Part shown: piece by piece, positions 16,349 to 24,090 of the stretch
Position numbering within the stretch: the first letter of the stretch is position 1
How the letters are laid out: each line of letters begins with the position of its first letter
Source of the DNA: Microbacterium sp. LWO13-1.2
GTDB taxonomy: Bacteria; Actinomycetota; Actinomycetes; Actinomycetales; Microbacteriaceae
DNA: 64,000 bases
Direction of reading: 5' to 3'
Assembly (NCBI RefSeq): GCF_038397725.1
Contig: NZ_CP151634.1
Location: 1,922,001-1,986,000 of the forward strand
Position numbers and translations under genes: made by a program
Notes under the pieces: model-generated
The model's database searches: none
Seen by the model: only the letters and a program-made list of their open reading frames with translations
Told to the model about the DNA's origin: nothing

Positions 16349-16354
16349 TACCGT
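16349..16354 (+). promoter_or_regulatory. -10 hexamer TACCGT of a leaderless promoter
   Basis: TACCGT stands 6 bases before ATG 16361; no Shine-Dalgarno lies between. Confidence 0.5.
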
Positions 16355-16360
16355 TGTGCG

Positions 16361-17302
16361 ATGGAGACCGCCTCGATAACCAGGACCGCGTGGGATGAAC
16401 TGCCCGATCACGTGCATGAGCTCGTCGCCGAGCGTCTGGACGGGCCGATCACCCTTGCGGTGAGTCAGAGCAACGGGTTCTCGCCGGGAAGCGCCGACCG
16501 GGTGCGCAACGACGCCGGCGAGCGGGCCTTCGTCAAGACCGCGCATCGCACGCCGCACCACCCAGGCACCTACGATCTGCATCGCCGCGAACTGGGCGTG
16601 ATGCAGGCGATGCCCCGCGGCATCCGCGTGCCTGCCCTGCTCGGGTCCTTCGTCTCGGACGACTGGGCGGTGCTGATTCTCGAGGACATCGACGGCAGGC
16701 ATCCGGGAGCCGCGCTCGACGGCACCGACGTCGTCGCCGTCCTCGATGCTCTGGGAACACTGCCCGAGTTGCGGGGAGCGGATGCCGCCGGACTACCGCG
16801 CGCGACGGACGAGTTGGCCGTCGATGCGTCCGGTTGGGCCGAGATCCAGGATGCGGACGCCGTCGGCGACTTGCCCGAGTGGATCGTCGAGAACTTCGAT
16901 CGCCTCCGCGACGTGGCCGATCAGATCGTCATCGCCGCTGAGGGCGACCGCCTCCAGCACCTCGACTGCCGCGCGGACAACGTGCTCATCGATCGCGTGG
17001 GAACGGCCTGGATCATCGACTGGCCGTGGGCCGCCGTCGGTGCGCACTGGATCGACGGGCTCTGCTATCTCTTCGATGTACGCCTGCGAGGCGAAGAGGT
17101 GGACGCCGAAGAACTTCTGCGGACTCATCCGCTGTTCACCGGCGTCTCTGCCGCGCACATCGACGCACTTCTCGCTGCCCTCACCGGCGGCTTCTTCGCC
17201 AAGGCGCGACGTCCCGCGGTGCCGAGCATGCCGACGCTGCGTGAGTTCCAGCGCAGTGAAGCGCTCGCCGGAATGACCTGGCTCCAGGAGCGCTGGGGCT
17301 GA
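16361..17302 (+). CDS. Aminoglycoside phosphotransferase-family (kinase-like) protein
   Basis: 313-residue protein of the APH/choline kinase fold. The catalytic loop reads LQHLDCRADNVLI (about residues 198-210), equal to the HxDxxxxN motif with Cys and Arg between, and the metal-binding Asp is in IIDWPWA (about 220). The N-lobe has a Gly-rich segment (SNGFSPGSADRVRN) and a Lys-containing strand. Such proteins phosphorylate small alcohols, sugars or aminoglycosides; substrate is not readable. Start ATG 16361 follows a -10 hexamer, so the mRNA is probably leaderless. It stands directly outside the islet and converges on the response regulator. Confidence 0.85.
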   Translation: METASITRTAWDELPDHVHELVAERLDGPITLAVSQSNGFSPGSADRVRNDAGERAFVKTAHRTPHHPGTYDLHRRELGVMQAMPRGIRVPALLGSFVSDDWAVLILEDIDGRHPGAALDGTDVVAVLDALGTLPELRGADAAGLPRATDELAVDASGWAEIQDADAVGDLPEWIVENFDRLRDVADQIVIAAEGDRLQHLDCRADNVLIDRVGTAWIIDWPWAAVGAHWIDGLCYLFDVRLRGEEVDAEELLRTHPLFTGVSAAHIDALLAALTGGFFAKARRPAVPSMPTLREFQRSEALAGMTWLQERWG

Positions 17303-17319
17303 CCCCGAAGTTCGGGGTC
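17301..17319. terminator. Bidirectional hairpin terminator
   Basis: GACCCCG-AAGTT-CGGGGTC, perfect 7-bp stem, overlapping the last base pair of the kinase-like gene stop and 5 bases before the end of the convergent response regulator gene. Confidence 0.65.
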
Positions 17320-17323
17320 GTCG

Positions 17324-17980
17324 TCAGCGGAAGTCGACGAGCCCCGCGTGTGCGGCCGTGACGAGGATCTGCACCCGGTCGCGCACCTGCCACTTCGACA
17401 TGATGCGGCCGAGGTGGGCCTTGACCGTGCCTTCGGACACGATGAGCGTCCGCGCGATCTCTGCGTTCGACATGCCCTGAGCCAGACGTTCGAGCACTTC
17501 GGACTCGCGCTCGGTGAGGGACTCGAGGTCGCGCGCTCCGCGGCCGGTGGGCTCGGTGTCGCGGACGTGCTTGATCAGCATCGACGCGATCCTCGGCGAG
17601 AGCGAGCTGGCGCCCTTGTAGACCTCGCGCACTCCGAGCACGATGTCGTCGGCGCTCGAGTCCTTGAGCAGATACCCGGAGGCGCCGGCGTTCAGCATCG
17701 GAAGAACCGTGTCGCTGCCGTCGAGCGTCGTCACCGCGAGGATGCGGACATCGGGCCAGCGCTCGGCGATCACCGCCGTCGCCTCGATTCCGTTCATCTC
17801 GGGCATCTGGACGTCCATCATGACGACGTCCGGGCGGTCGCGCTCCACGGCGGCGATCGCTTCGACGCCGCTTTCGGCCTCACCGATGACCTCGATCTCC
17901 GGGTCGCGGGATACGAAGTGCGAGAGCGCTGAACGGACGAGGGGATCGTCATCGACGATGAGAACGCGGATAACCGGCAT
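17324..17980 (-). CDS. NarL/FixJ-type response regulator
   Basis: 218-residue regulator with an N-terminal receiver (VLIVDDDPLVR acid pocket, phosphoacceptor Asp56 in MMDVQMPEMNG, Thr in LAVTTLDG, Lys in GYLLKDSS) and a C-terminal LuxR helix-turn-helix (LTERESEVLERLAQGMSNAEIARTL). It is transcribed divergently from a micro-ORF and a histidine kinase that is its probable partner. Upstream TAGGCT lies 6 bases before ATG 17980, so it is likely leaderless. The 230-base divergent region carries a GACCTTTGGC box that recurs downstream of the kinase gene and may be its binding site. Confidence 0.93.
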   Translation of the reverse strand: MPVIRVLIVDDDPLVRSALSHFVSRDPEIEVIGEAESGVEAIAAVERDRPDVVMMDVQMPEMNGIEATAVIAERWPDVRILAVTTLDGSDTVLPMLNAGASGYLLKDSSADDIVLGVREVYKGASSLSPRIASMLIKHVRDTEPTGRGARDLESLTERESEVLERLAQGMSNAEIARTLIVSEGTVKAHLGRIMSKWQVRDRVQILVTAAHAGLVDFR

Positions 17981-17986
17981 GGAGGA

Positions 17987-17992
17987 AGCCTA
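17987..17992 (-). promoter_or_regulatory. -10 hexamer TAGGCT of a leaderless promoter
   Basis: TAGGCT on the minus strand, 6 bases before the ATG of the response regulator; no Shine-Dalgarno in the spacer (TCCTCC). Confidence 0.6.
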
Positions 17993-18026
17993 ACGGCGGC
18001 AATAAGTCCGTCAATTTGTCGATATA

Positions 18027-18059
18027 GACCTTTGGCCAGAAAAGACTGCCGGGTAGTCC
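18027..18059 (+). promoter_or_regulatory. Candidate regulated promoter with GACCTTTGGC box
   Basis: GATATA followed by GACCTTTGGC (box at 18027-18036). TTTGGC (18031-18036), 17 bases, TAGTCC (18054-18059) could be a weak promoter for the micro-ORF and kinase. The same 10-base box is at 19414-19423, again preceded by a TATA stretch. Binding by the adjacent response regulator is inference. Confidence 0.4.
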
Positions 18060-18133
18060 GATGTGGTCGCTGCAGATCACCGAGAAGATGAAGTCAGTTC
18101 TCGACAAAAGACCAATCAGGGAGGTGAAAGACC

Positions 18134-18181
18134 ATGACTTTTTGGCAGCAGCTTTGCTACATTCTGGGCATCATTCGCTAG
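18134..18181 (+). CDS. 15-residue micro-ORF upstream of the histidine kinase
   Basis: ATG at 18134 codes MTFWQQLCYILGIIR and a TAG stop. It has one of the strongest ribosome binding sites of the window, AGGGAGGTGA (18118-18127), with about 9 bases from GGAGG to ATG. The peptide is hydrophobic with one Cys and a C-terminal Arg. The kinase gene starts 29 bases after the stop with its own weaker GGAG, so both are probably on one transcript. Possible roles are a signal peptide sensed by the kinase, a small membrane modulator of it, or a translated leader. No family recognised; too short for standard gene finders. Confidence 0.5.
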   Translation: MTFWQQLCYILGIIR

Positions 18182-18210
18182 ATTACCTGGCGAGTAGGAG
18201 ATAGTGAACC

Positions 18211-19353
18211 ATGGCGTTCGCCCCCTCAACCCGAGAAGACTCGGGCATTCTCCGGCTGAGCCGCGGAGAGGCGTTGAGCGTTCTCGAGCGCATCTTCGTC
18301 CTGGTGGTCATCATCGTCGTCGTCGCTGTCGATCTGCTCGGCGTGTTCTTCTCGCCCGGCGTGAACGTCATCGCGTCCGTGCTCAGCATCGCGACCACGT
18401 CCGTGCTGATCCTCTATCTTTGGTCGCCCCTCCTCGCTACCTGCGCGTTGGGGCTCATGCTGGCTCTCTCATTCGTCACGGGCAACGAGATCCAGACACT
18501 CTTGGCTGTCGCCGTCGCGGCAGCGCTGGTCATGCGGCTCGGGTGGAATTCGCTGATCCTCTCCTACATCGGTGGTTTCCTCGTCGCAGCGGCGATCATC
18601 GCCTACGGCGATCTGAGCGGCCCGGTGAACGTCGGGATCTATCTCATCGTCGCCACCGTGGCCGGAGCGATCGGCTTCGCCCTTCGGATGGCCTTCGCCC
18701 GCGGCCGCCGCCTCGAGCAGCAGCTCGTGGAACAGGAACTGCAGGAGCGCGAGGCCGTGCTCGCTGAGCGCCGATGGATCGCCGGCGAACTGCACGACAG
18801 CATCGCGCACCACCTCACCGTCGTTGCCATGCACGTCCAGATGCTGGACGACGCGCAGGTGACTCGGCAATCCCAAGAGGCGATCCGCGTCGCCGCGAGG
18901 AAGGCGATGGCCGATCTGCGATTCGTGATCGAGCTCGCCGATGACGGACCACGCGCGTCCGCACTGCAGACCGGGGACCTCGCTGCCGCCGTCGACGAAG
19001 CCAGAAGCGAGTTCGAATCCGCGGGACACCCGGTGGTCAGCCAGGGAGACCCCCGAGACGAGCGGATTCCTCGCGCCGCAGAGATCGTGTTCGCACGGAT
19101 CATGCGCGAATCGGCCACGAACATCCTGAAGCATGCGGGACCCGGTGAAGTCGGGATCGGGTTGCAGGTCGACGATGAGTCGGCGACGCTGACCATCAGC
19201 AGCCCGCTTCCGGCAACGCCCCGGCGAGACCTTCCCTCCAGCGGCACCGGCCTGAACCGGATGGCGGAGCGCGTGCTCGGGGCGAGTGGCACGTTCAGCG
19301 CGGGCGCGGTCGACGGTCAGTGGCGCGTGTCTGCCCGGCTGCTGATCGCCTGA
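18211..19353 (+). CDS. Sensor histidine kinase (HisKA_3/NarL-partner type)
   Basis: 380-residue membrane kinase. Residues 25-165 hold about five or six hydrophobic segments with almost no extracellular loop, so the sensed signal is probably within or near the membrane. A coiled-coil linker (ARGRRLEQQLVEQELQERE) leads to the HisKA_3 box WIAGELHDSIAHHL with phosphoacceptor His195. The ATPase domain has the N box (RESATNILKHA) and the G box (SSGTGLNRMAERV). The partner is the divergent NarL-type regulator. ATG 18211 has a GGAG 12 bases upstream. The preceding 15-residue micro-ORF makes this two-component locus unusual. Confidence 0.9.
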   Translation: MAFAPSTREDSGILRLSRGEALSVLERIFVLVVIIVVVAVDLLGVFFSPGVNVIASVLSIATTSVLILYLWSPLLATCALGLMLALSFVTGNEIQTLLAVAVAAALVMRLGWNSLILSYIGGFLVAAAIIAYGDLSGPVNVGIYLIVATVAGAIGFALRMAFARGRRLEQQLVEQELQEREAVLAERRWIAGELHDSIAHHLTVVAMHVQMLDDAQVTRQSQEAIRVAARKAMADLRFVIELADDGPRASALQTGDLAAAVDEARSEFESAGHPVVSQGDPRDERIPRAAEIVFARIMRESATNILKHAGPGEVGIGLQVDDESATLTISSPLPATPRRDLPSSGTGLNRMAERVLGASGTFSAGAVDGQWRVSARLLIA

Positions 19354-19400
19354 GCGGCCGGTCGACGGCGTCTCCGCGCCGATGGATCCTGGACGAACGT

Positions 19401-19448
19401 CTATATGACTTTCGACCTTTGGCGCTTCTGGGCGACGTCTCCTATTAC
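19401..19448 (+). promoter_or_regulatory. Second GACCTTTGGC box downstream of the kinase gene
   Basis: CTATATGACTTTC followed by GACCTTTGGC (19414-19423), then TATTAC at 19443-19448. The box and the TATA stretch repeat what is seen in front of the kinase operon. No clear gene follows on this strand before the convergent GntR gene, so a short RNA, a micro-ORF, or a decayed promoter are all possible. Confidence 0.35.
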
Positions 19449-19493
19449 TACCGTAGGGAATGCCCCAATTGAGGCGCCCCCAGCGCCTTGGCG

Positions 19494-19532
19494 AGAAGCG
19501 TCCCCAGCGCTTCTGCGATCGCGAGCGCGATC
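19494..19532. terminator. Two adjacent hairpins between convergent genes
   Basis: AGAAGCG-TCCCCAG-CGCTTCT (19494-19514), followed at once by the palindrome GATCGCG-AG-CGCGATC (19517-19532). They lie between the kinase and the convergent GntR regulator and could stop transcripts from both sides. Confidence 0.45.
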
Positions 19533-19589
19533 TTCGGCTTCTGACTTCCTATCGCGCTCGCGGTCGCACTCTCTGGCCGGTTCCCGGTC

Positions 19590-20333
19590 TCAGCCGCCCA
19601 CTGCCCGCATGTAGTGGCCGTCGGTGGAGATTCCGGATGCTGCGACCGTGAACCGCACGAAGTCGCTGAGGTAGCGGTCCTCCGACGCCTCGAAGATGAG
19701 GCCGTCCGCGTCGCGGGAGATGCGGCTGAGCCGCAGGATCGGGGTACCCAGAGGCACACGCAGCAGTGCGGCATCCTGTTCGTCCGCGGCCACGGCGTCG
19801 ATCTCGTGCTGCAGTCCGACGATCGGATGCCCCTGCGCGGTGAGGTACTCGGTGATGGACACCGTGTCGAGATCCACGTCGAACAGTCGACGCCCCACGG
19901 CCTCGGTGTAGAAGAGTCGCTCGAGCATCGTCGGGCGACCGTCGAGCAGCCGCAGCCGCGTGACGCTCACGATGGTGTCGTCAGGGGAGACCCCCAGAGC
20001 CGCGGCGCGTGTACCGGCCCGGCGAAGGCTCAGTTCCTGGGTCTGGGCGCCCGGTTTCACACCCAGCTGTCGCGCCCAGCGCGTGAACGGCACCGAGACA
20101 TCCACTGCTTGATTAGCCTTCCGGGCGACCACGCGCGCGGGCCGTCCGCGGCTCGTCTCGATGAGTCCGTCCGTCCGCAACGCGGCCAACGCGTTCCGGA
20201 TCGGGCCGCGAGACGTGCGCCAGCGTTCTGCAAGCTCCGCCTCGGTCGGAACGTCGTCGCCGGGGCGCAGAGTGCCCGCCGCGATCTGCGCTCGGAGGTC
20301 GTCGGCGATCTGGGTGTACACAGCTTCTGCCAC
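19590..20333 (-). CDS. GntR family regulator (UTRA domain)
   Basis: 247-residue regulator with an N-terminal winged helix (IADDLRAQIAAGTLRPGDDVPTEAELAERW) and a C-terminal UTRA ligand-binding domain (about 90-235; SVTRLRLLDGRPTMLERLFY is typical). It is divergent from the phosphonate cluster, and HutC/PhnF-type GntR-UTRA proteins commonly control such clusters. GTG at 20333 follows a TAGTAT hexamer by 6 bases, suggesting leaderless expression. A candidate operator, an 11-bp inverted repeat, lies in the shared region. The family repressor typically responds to the imported substrate; here that is inference. Confidence 0.9.
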   Translation of the reverse strand: MAEAVYTQIADDLRAQIAAGTLRPGDDVPTEAELAERWRTSRGPIRNALAALRTDGLIETSRGRPARVVARKANQAVDVSVPFTRWARQLGVKPGAQTQELSLRRAGTRAAALGVSPDDTIVSVTRLRLLDGRPTMLERLFYTEAVGRRLFDVDLDTVSITEYLTAQGHPIVGLQHEIDAVAADEQDAALLRVPLGTPILRLSRISRDADGLIFEASEDRYLSDFVRFTVAASGISTDGHYMRAVGG

Positions 20334-20339
20334 ATAGGC

Positions 20340-20345
20340 ATACTA
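20340..20345 (-). promoter_or_regulatory. -10 hexamer TAGTAT of a leaderless promoter
   Basis: TAGTAT on the minus strand, 6 bases (GCCTAT) before the GTG start of the GntR gene; a close match to the -10 consensus. Confidence 0.6.
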
Positions 20346-20381
20346 CTTGGCTTCTTGGGAATGACTGCCCTGTTCTGTCGA

Positions 20382-20410
20382 TGTTCACCCGGGCAAAATC
20401 CGGGTAAACA
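20382..20410. promoter_or_regulatory. Candidate operator in the GntR-phnD divergent region
   Basis: TGTTCACCCGG (20382-20392), 7-base loop GCAAAAT, CCGGGTAAACA (20400-20410): an inverted repeat with 10 of 11 pairs matched. It lies between the two divergent genes, where a repressor could act on both. An AT-rich TATATT at 20435-20440 may be the phnD -10 element. Confidence 0.45.
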
Positions 20411-20501
20411 GCCGTTGAACAGTTCCAAGTTAGGTATATTTCTCGATCGCCCTCCTGTCAGAGTTGCTCGTGGATCACCCCACCCACCCTGAAAGGTCCT
20501 C

Positions 20502-21431
20502 ATGAAGCTCCGCGCTCTCCCCGCCCTCGCCGGCGTCGCGATCCTCGCACTCGGCCTCGCCGCCTGTTCCGGTTCGGCCGAGGCCACCGGTACACCGGGC
20601 GCCGATGAGTCCTCCGCCGCCAGCGGCTTCGCCGTCGACGAGAACACCCTCGTCTTCGGAGTCGTGCCCGACTCCGTCGACACCGAGACCAACTACCAGC
20701 CGCTGATGGACTACATCGCCGAGCTCACGGGCAAGACCGTCGAGTACCACGAGTCCACCGACTACGCCGCTCTCATCGAGGCGGCCGTCGCCGGCAAGGT
20801 CGACGTCGCTTCCTTCTCCGGCTTCACCTACGTCACCGCGACCAACAACGGCGCGAAGCTCACCCCGATCTCCTCGATCGTCACCGAAGAGGGCCAGGAG
20901 CCCGGCTACTTCTCGCAGGCGATCGTCCCCAAGGGCAGCAACATCTCCAGCATCGCGGACTTCAAGGGCAAGAAGGTCTGCTTCGTCGACCCGTCCTCGA
21001 CGTCGGGATACCTCTTCCCGTCGTACAACCTCCTCAAGGCCGGCATTGACCCGAAGACCGACATCACCCCGGTGTTCGCCGGAAAGCACGACGTGAGCGT
21101 GCAGAAGACGGGCGAGGGCGTCGAATGCGAGGTCGGCTTCGCTGAGGACTCCGAGGTCGAGAAGTCGGATGCCGTGAAGGTCATCGACGAGACCATGGTC
21201 CCCGGTGCGCCGCTGGTGTACTCCTCCACGCTTCCGGACGACGTCTCCTCGAAGCTCGTCGACGGTCTCGCCGAGGTCACGATCGACGACATCATCGCCG
21301 CCGGCATCGACAGCGCAGACAGCGACGCGTTCCGCAGCGTCTTCTACGCCACCAAGCCGGTCGATGACAAGTACTACGACCTCATCCGCGACATCTGCAA
21401 GGAGACCGAAGCGGAGCAGTGCCAGGGCTGA
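20502..21431 (+). CDS. phnD: Phosphonate ABC transporter substrate-binding lipoprotein
   Basis: 309-residue receptor. Signal peptide with lipobox LGLAACSGS (Cys about 23), so it is lipid anchored. The mature part is PhnD/PtxB-like: LVFGVVPDSVDTETNYQPLMDYI, then TGKTVEYHESTDYAALIEA and VDVASFSGFTYV, all characteristic of the family. A hinge segment has KKVCFVDPSSTSGYLFPSY, with the Ser/Thr that bind the phosphonate group. ATG 20502 follows GAAAGG by 5 bases. First gene of a six-gene operon with ATPase, fused permease and three catabolic enzymes. Confidence 0.92.
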   Translation: MKLRALPALAGVAILALGLAACSGSAEATGTPGADESSAASGFAVDENTLVFGVVPDSVDTETNYQPLMDYIAELTGKTVEYHESTDYAALIEAAVAGKVDVASFSGFTYVTATNNGAKLTPISSIVTEEGQEPGYFSQAIVPKGSNISSIADFKGKKVCFVDPSSTSGYLFPSYNLLKAGIDPKTDITPVFAGKHDVSVQKTGEGVECEVGFAEDSEVEKSDAVKVIDETMVPGAPLVYSSTLPDDVSSKLVDGLAEVTIDDIIAAGIDSADSDAFRSVFYATKPVDDKYYDLIRDICKETEAEQCQG

Positions 21432-21478
21432 TCCACCTGGATCGCCCCTGAACAGCTGAGACCCCTGGAGACCTGACC

Positions 21479-22366
21479 ATGAGCGCGAACACCATGACCG
21501 CGGCATCCGATGCCCTCATCCGTCTGACCGGCGTGACGAAGACCTTCGGGTCGACCACGGCGTTGAAGGATGCTTCGCTCGAGGTCGCCCGCGGCGAGAT
21601 CGTGGTGCTGCTGGGTCTCTCCGGTTCCGGCAAGTCGACGCTGCTGCGCCACCTCGACGGGCTGGAGGTTCCCACCTCCGGCTCCGTCGAGGTGCTGGGC
21701 TCGCAGGTTCCCGCTCTCCGGGGCAAGAACCTGCGGCGCCTGCGCAGCCGCGTCGGCTTCATCTTCCAGCAGTTCGAGCTGGTTCCCTCCCTGACTGTGC
21801 TGGAGAACGTGCTCACCGGCTCGCTCTCCGGCGTGCGCGGACCGCGTCTCGGTCTCTGGGGCTACTCGAAGGCGGCGAAGATCCGTGCTCTCGAGCACCT
21901 CGACCGCGTCGGTCTGCTCGACCGCGCGTATCAGCGCAGCGACACCCTGTCCGGCGGGCAGCAGCAGCGCGTCGCCATCGCACGCGCCCTGATGCAGCAA
22001 CCGGAGATCCTTCTCGCCGACGAGCCGGTCGCATCGCTCGATCCCGAGTCCAGCGACCAGGTGATGGCCCTGATCCGCGAGATCGCCGCCGACGAGGGCC
22101 TCACCGTCGTCTGCAGCCTGCATCAGGTCGATCTCGCGATCACCTGGGCCGACCGGATCGTCGGCCTCCGCCATGGCGAGGTCGTTCTGGACACACCCAC
22201 GACCGACCTCACCAAGTCCGAGGTCATGGAGATCTACGGCCGGGTCGCGACGACGACCGCTGAGCTCAGGGCGGTCTCGATCGAATTGGCGAATGCCGGC
22301 GACGCCTCGGCGGCTTCGGAGGAGGCCGAGGCTTCCAGAGTCAAGGTGCAGGAGCGCGTCTCGTGA
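21479..22366 (+). CDS. phnC: Phosphonate ABC transporter ATP-binding protein
   Basis: 295-residue ATPase of the phosphonate importer. Walker A GLSGSGKST (about 46-54), Q-loop in GFIFQQFELV, signature LSGGQQQR, Walker B ILLADEP and the H-loop His in VCSLHQVD are all intact. Region DSLSGVRGPRLGLWGYSK (ENVLTGSLSGVRG here) is a PhnC hallmark. The last 30 residues are an extra Ala/Glu-rich tail (DASAASEEAEA). ATG 21479 has GGAG 8-9 bases upstream. Its stop overlaps the permease start by 4 bases. Confidence 0.93.
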   Translation: MSANTMTAASDALIRLTGVTKTFGSTTALKDASLEVARGEIVVLLGLSGSGKSTLLRHLDGLEVPTSGSVEVLGSQVPALRGKNLRRLRSRVGFIFQQFELVPSLTVLENVLTGSLSGVRGPRLGLWGYSKAAKIRALEHLDRVGLLDRAYQRSDTLSGGQQQRVAIARALMQQPEILLADEPVASLDPESSDQVMALIREIAADEGLTVVCSLHQVDLAITWADRIVGLRHGEVVLDTPTTDLTKSEVMEIYGRVATTTAELRAVSIELANAGDASAASEEAEASRVKVQERVS

Positions 22367-24090
22367 CCCTCCTCGCCGAGCGGCCGGGCGCGGCGTCATC
22401 CGGCGTCGCGGATCGCGCCCCGAAGCGCCCGATCTCTCCGGAGCGGATCGCCGCCTCCCTCACGCTCCTGACGCTCGTCGTCGTCGGTGTGCTCGCCGTG
22501 AACGAGGTCGGCATCTCCATTCCGGCGATGGTCAAAAGCTGGGGCAACGCGGAGAACTTCATGGGCCGCGTCGGCGGTCTCTCGTTCCCGGAGCCCGGCG
22601 ACCTCGTCTGGTTGATCGCGCTCACCGTCGGCCTCGTGCTGGTCGGCACTCTGCTGTCCGCAGTGCTGTCCGTGCCGATCGCCTACCTCGCCGCGTCGAA
22701 CACGACGCCGGGGAACGGCTGGCGTGCGGCGGCCCGTTTCGTCGGCGTGTTCACGCGCGCACTGCCCGATGTCGTCCTGGCGATGGCTTTCGTGCTGATG
22801 TTCTCGCTGGGGACGCTTCCCGGCATCCTCGCCATCGGGATCCACTCGATCGGCATGATCTCGAAGATGTTCGCCGATGCGATCGAGCAGATCGACGAAG
22901 GGCCTCGTCTGGCGATCCGTGCCGCCGGCGGCACGAAGATGCAGGAGTTCGCCTCCGGCATCCTGCCTCAGGTGCTGCCCAGCTGGGTCGCGACCGTGTT
23001 GCACCGCAACGACATCAACCTCCGCGGCAGTGTCGTGCTCGGTTACGTCGGCGTCGCCGGCCTGGGCCTGGAGATGTCGTACGCCTTCAAGTCGCTGAAC
23101 TACGGCAAGGGCCTCGGCATCGCCCTGGTCATCTTCCTCCTCTGCATCGCGATGGAGATCGTCTCCAGCCTGGTCCGCGGCGCGATGCTCGGGCAGCAGA
23201 GGCATACGCGCTCCTGGATCGACCGGATCATCCACCCGCGCCTGCAGGACGTGGAGGCGGGGACGTCGTCGTCCTCGCGTGCGGCGTGGGCGACGAGCCC
23301 GACAACCGCGGTTCGCCGCCCGTGGACGGCGGAGCGCCTGCGCAACACGATCGGCGGCATCGTCGCCGTGCTCGTCGTGATCGGGAGTGTCGTCGTCAGC
23401 CAGATCAACTGGCTCGACTTCTTCACCTTCTGGGGCAAACTCCCCGAGGTCGCCGCCAAGTTCTGGCCGCCGTCGTTCGGCAGCTACGAAGCTTCGGCGA
23501 TGTTCGAGGCGATGCGCGAGACGGTGTCGATCGCGCTGGCTGCGACCGTGCTGACCCTCATTCCCTCGATCGTTCTCGGCTCGCTCGCTGCCACGAACGT
23601 CGCCCCCGGTTCGGGTGTGCGTGCAACGGCCAGATTCCTCCTGGTGGGTATCCGCGGCATCCCGGAACTGATCCTCGCCATCGTCCTCGTGGTGATCACC
23701 GGACTCGGGGCCCAGGCCGGTGTCATCGCCTTGGCGATCGGCGGCATCGGACTGCTGGGCAAACTCATCGCCGACTCCTTCGAAGAGGTCGACCGCGGCC
23801 CGGAGCGTGCGCTGCGCGCCGTGGGTGCCAGTCGTCTGCAGACCTACGCCTCGGCCACCGTCCCGCAGGGGATGCAGGCACTGATCGGACACAGCTTCTA
23901 CATGCTCGACACCAACATCCGCGCGGCGACGATCCTCGGCATCGTCGGCGGCGGCGGAGTCGGCTACTACCTGCTCAATGCCAGCCAGGGGTCGCGCTAC
24001 GAGACCGTGACGGCCATCGTCCTGATGATCCTCGTCACCGTTCTCGTCGTCGAAGGCCTCGCGATGTGGATGCGGAAGGTGTTCCGATGA
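22363..24090 (+). CDS. phnE: Phosphonate ABC transporter permease, two PhnE modules fused
   Basis: 575-residue permease from the GTG at 22363, which overlaps the phnC stop as GTGA. Two complete BPD-type permease domains are joined: the first about 75-275, the second about 370-570, each with its own EAA loop (RAAGGTKMQEFASGILPQ and RAVGASRLQTYASATVPQ). Classical PhnE has one such domain and works as a dimer, so this is a covalent dimer, known in other actinobacteria. A Ser/Ala-rich linker near 295-320 separates the halves. It couples directly to the FAD enzyme gene by an ATGA overlap. Confidence 0.92.
   Translation: MTLLAERPGAASSGVADRAPKRPISPERIAASLTLLTLVVVGVLAVNEVGISIPAMVKSWGNAENFMGRVGGLSFPEPGDLVWLIALTVGLVLVGTLLSAVLSVPIAYLAASNTTPGNGWRAAARFVGVFTRALPDVVLAMAFVLMFSLGTLPGILAIGIHSIGMISKMFADAIEQIDEGPRLAIRAAGGTKMQEFASGILPQVLPSWVATVLHRNDINLRGSVVLGYVGVAGLGLEMSYAFKSLNYGKGLGIALVIFLLCIAMEIVSSLVRGAMLGQQRHTRSWIDRIIHPRLQDVEAGTSSSSRAAWATSPTTAVRRPWTAERLRNTIGGIVAVLVVIGSVVVSQINWLDFFTFWGKLPEVAAKFWPPSFGSYEASAMFEAMRETVSIALAATVLTLIPSIVLGSLAATNVAPGSGVRATARFLLVGIRGIPELILAIVLVVITGLGAQAGVIALAIGGIGLLGKLIADSFEEVDRGPERALRAVGASRLQTYASATVPQGMQALIGHSFYMLDTNIRAATILGIVGGGGVGYYLLNASQGSRYETVTAIVLMILVTVLVVEGLAMWMRKVFR

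Noticed and set aside
19448..19590. Minus-strand peptide-like stretch IALAIAEALGTLLAKALG before the GntR stop region
   Set aside because: Amphipathic and gene-like, but no start codon with a ribosome site lies in frame close upstream.
19405..19614. A 69-residue plus-strand ORF beginning MTFDLWRFW after the kinase gene
   Set aside because: No Shine-Dalgarno and most of the frame is Arg/Ser rich across two hairpins. The similar MTF start to the micro-ORF is probably due to the shared ACTTT and CCTTTGG bases.
22173..24086. A very long plus-strand reading through phnE in another frame
   Set aside because: It only becomes protein-like at 24087, where the FAD oxidoreductase begins; the upstream part is the out-of-frame shadow of phnE, full of Arg and Ala.
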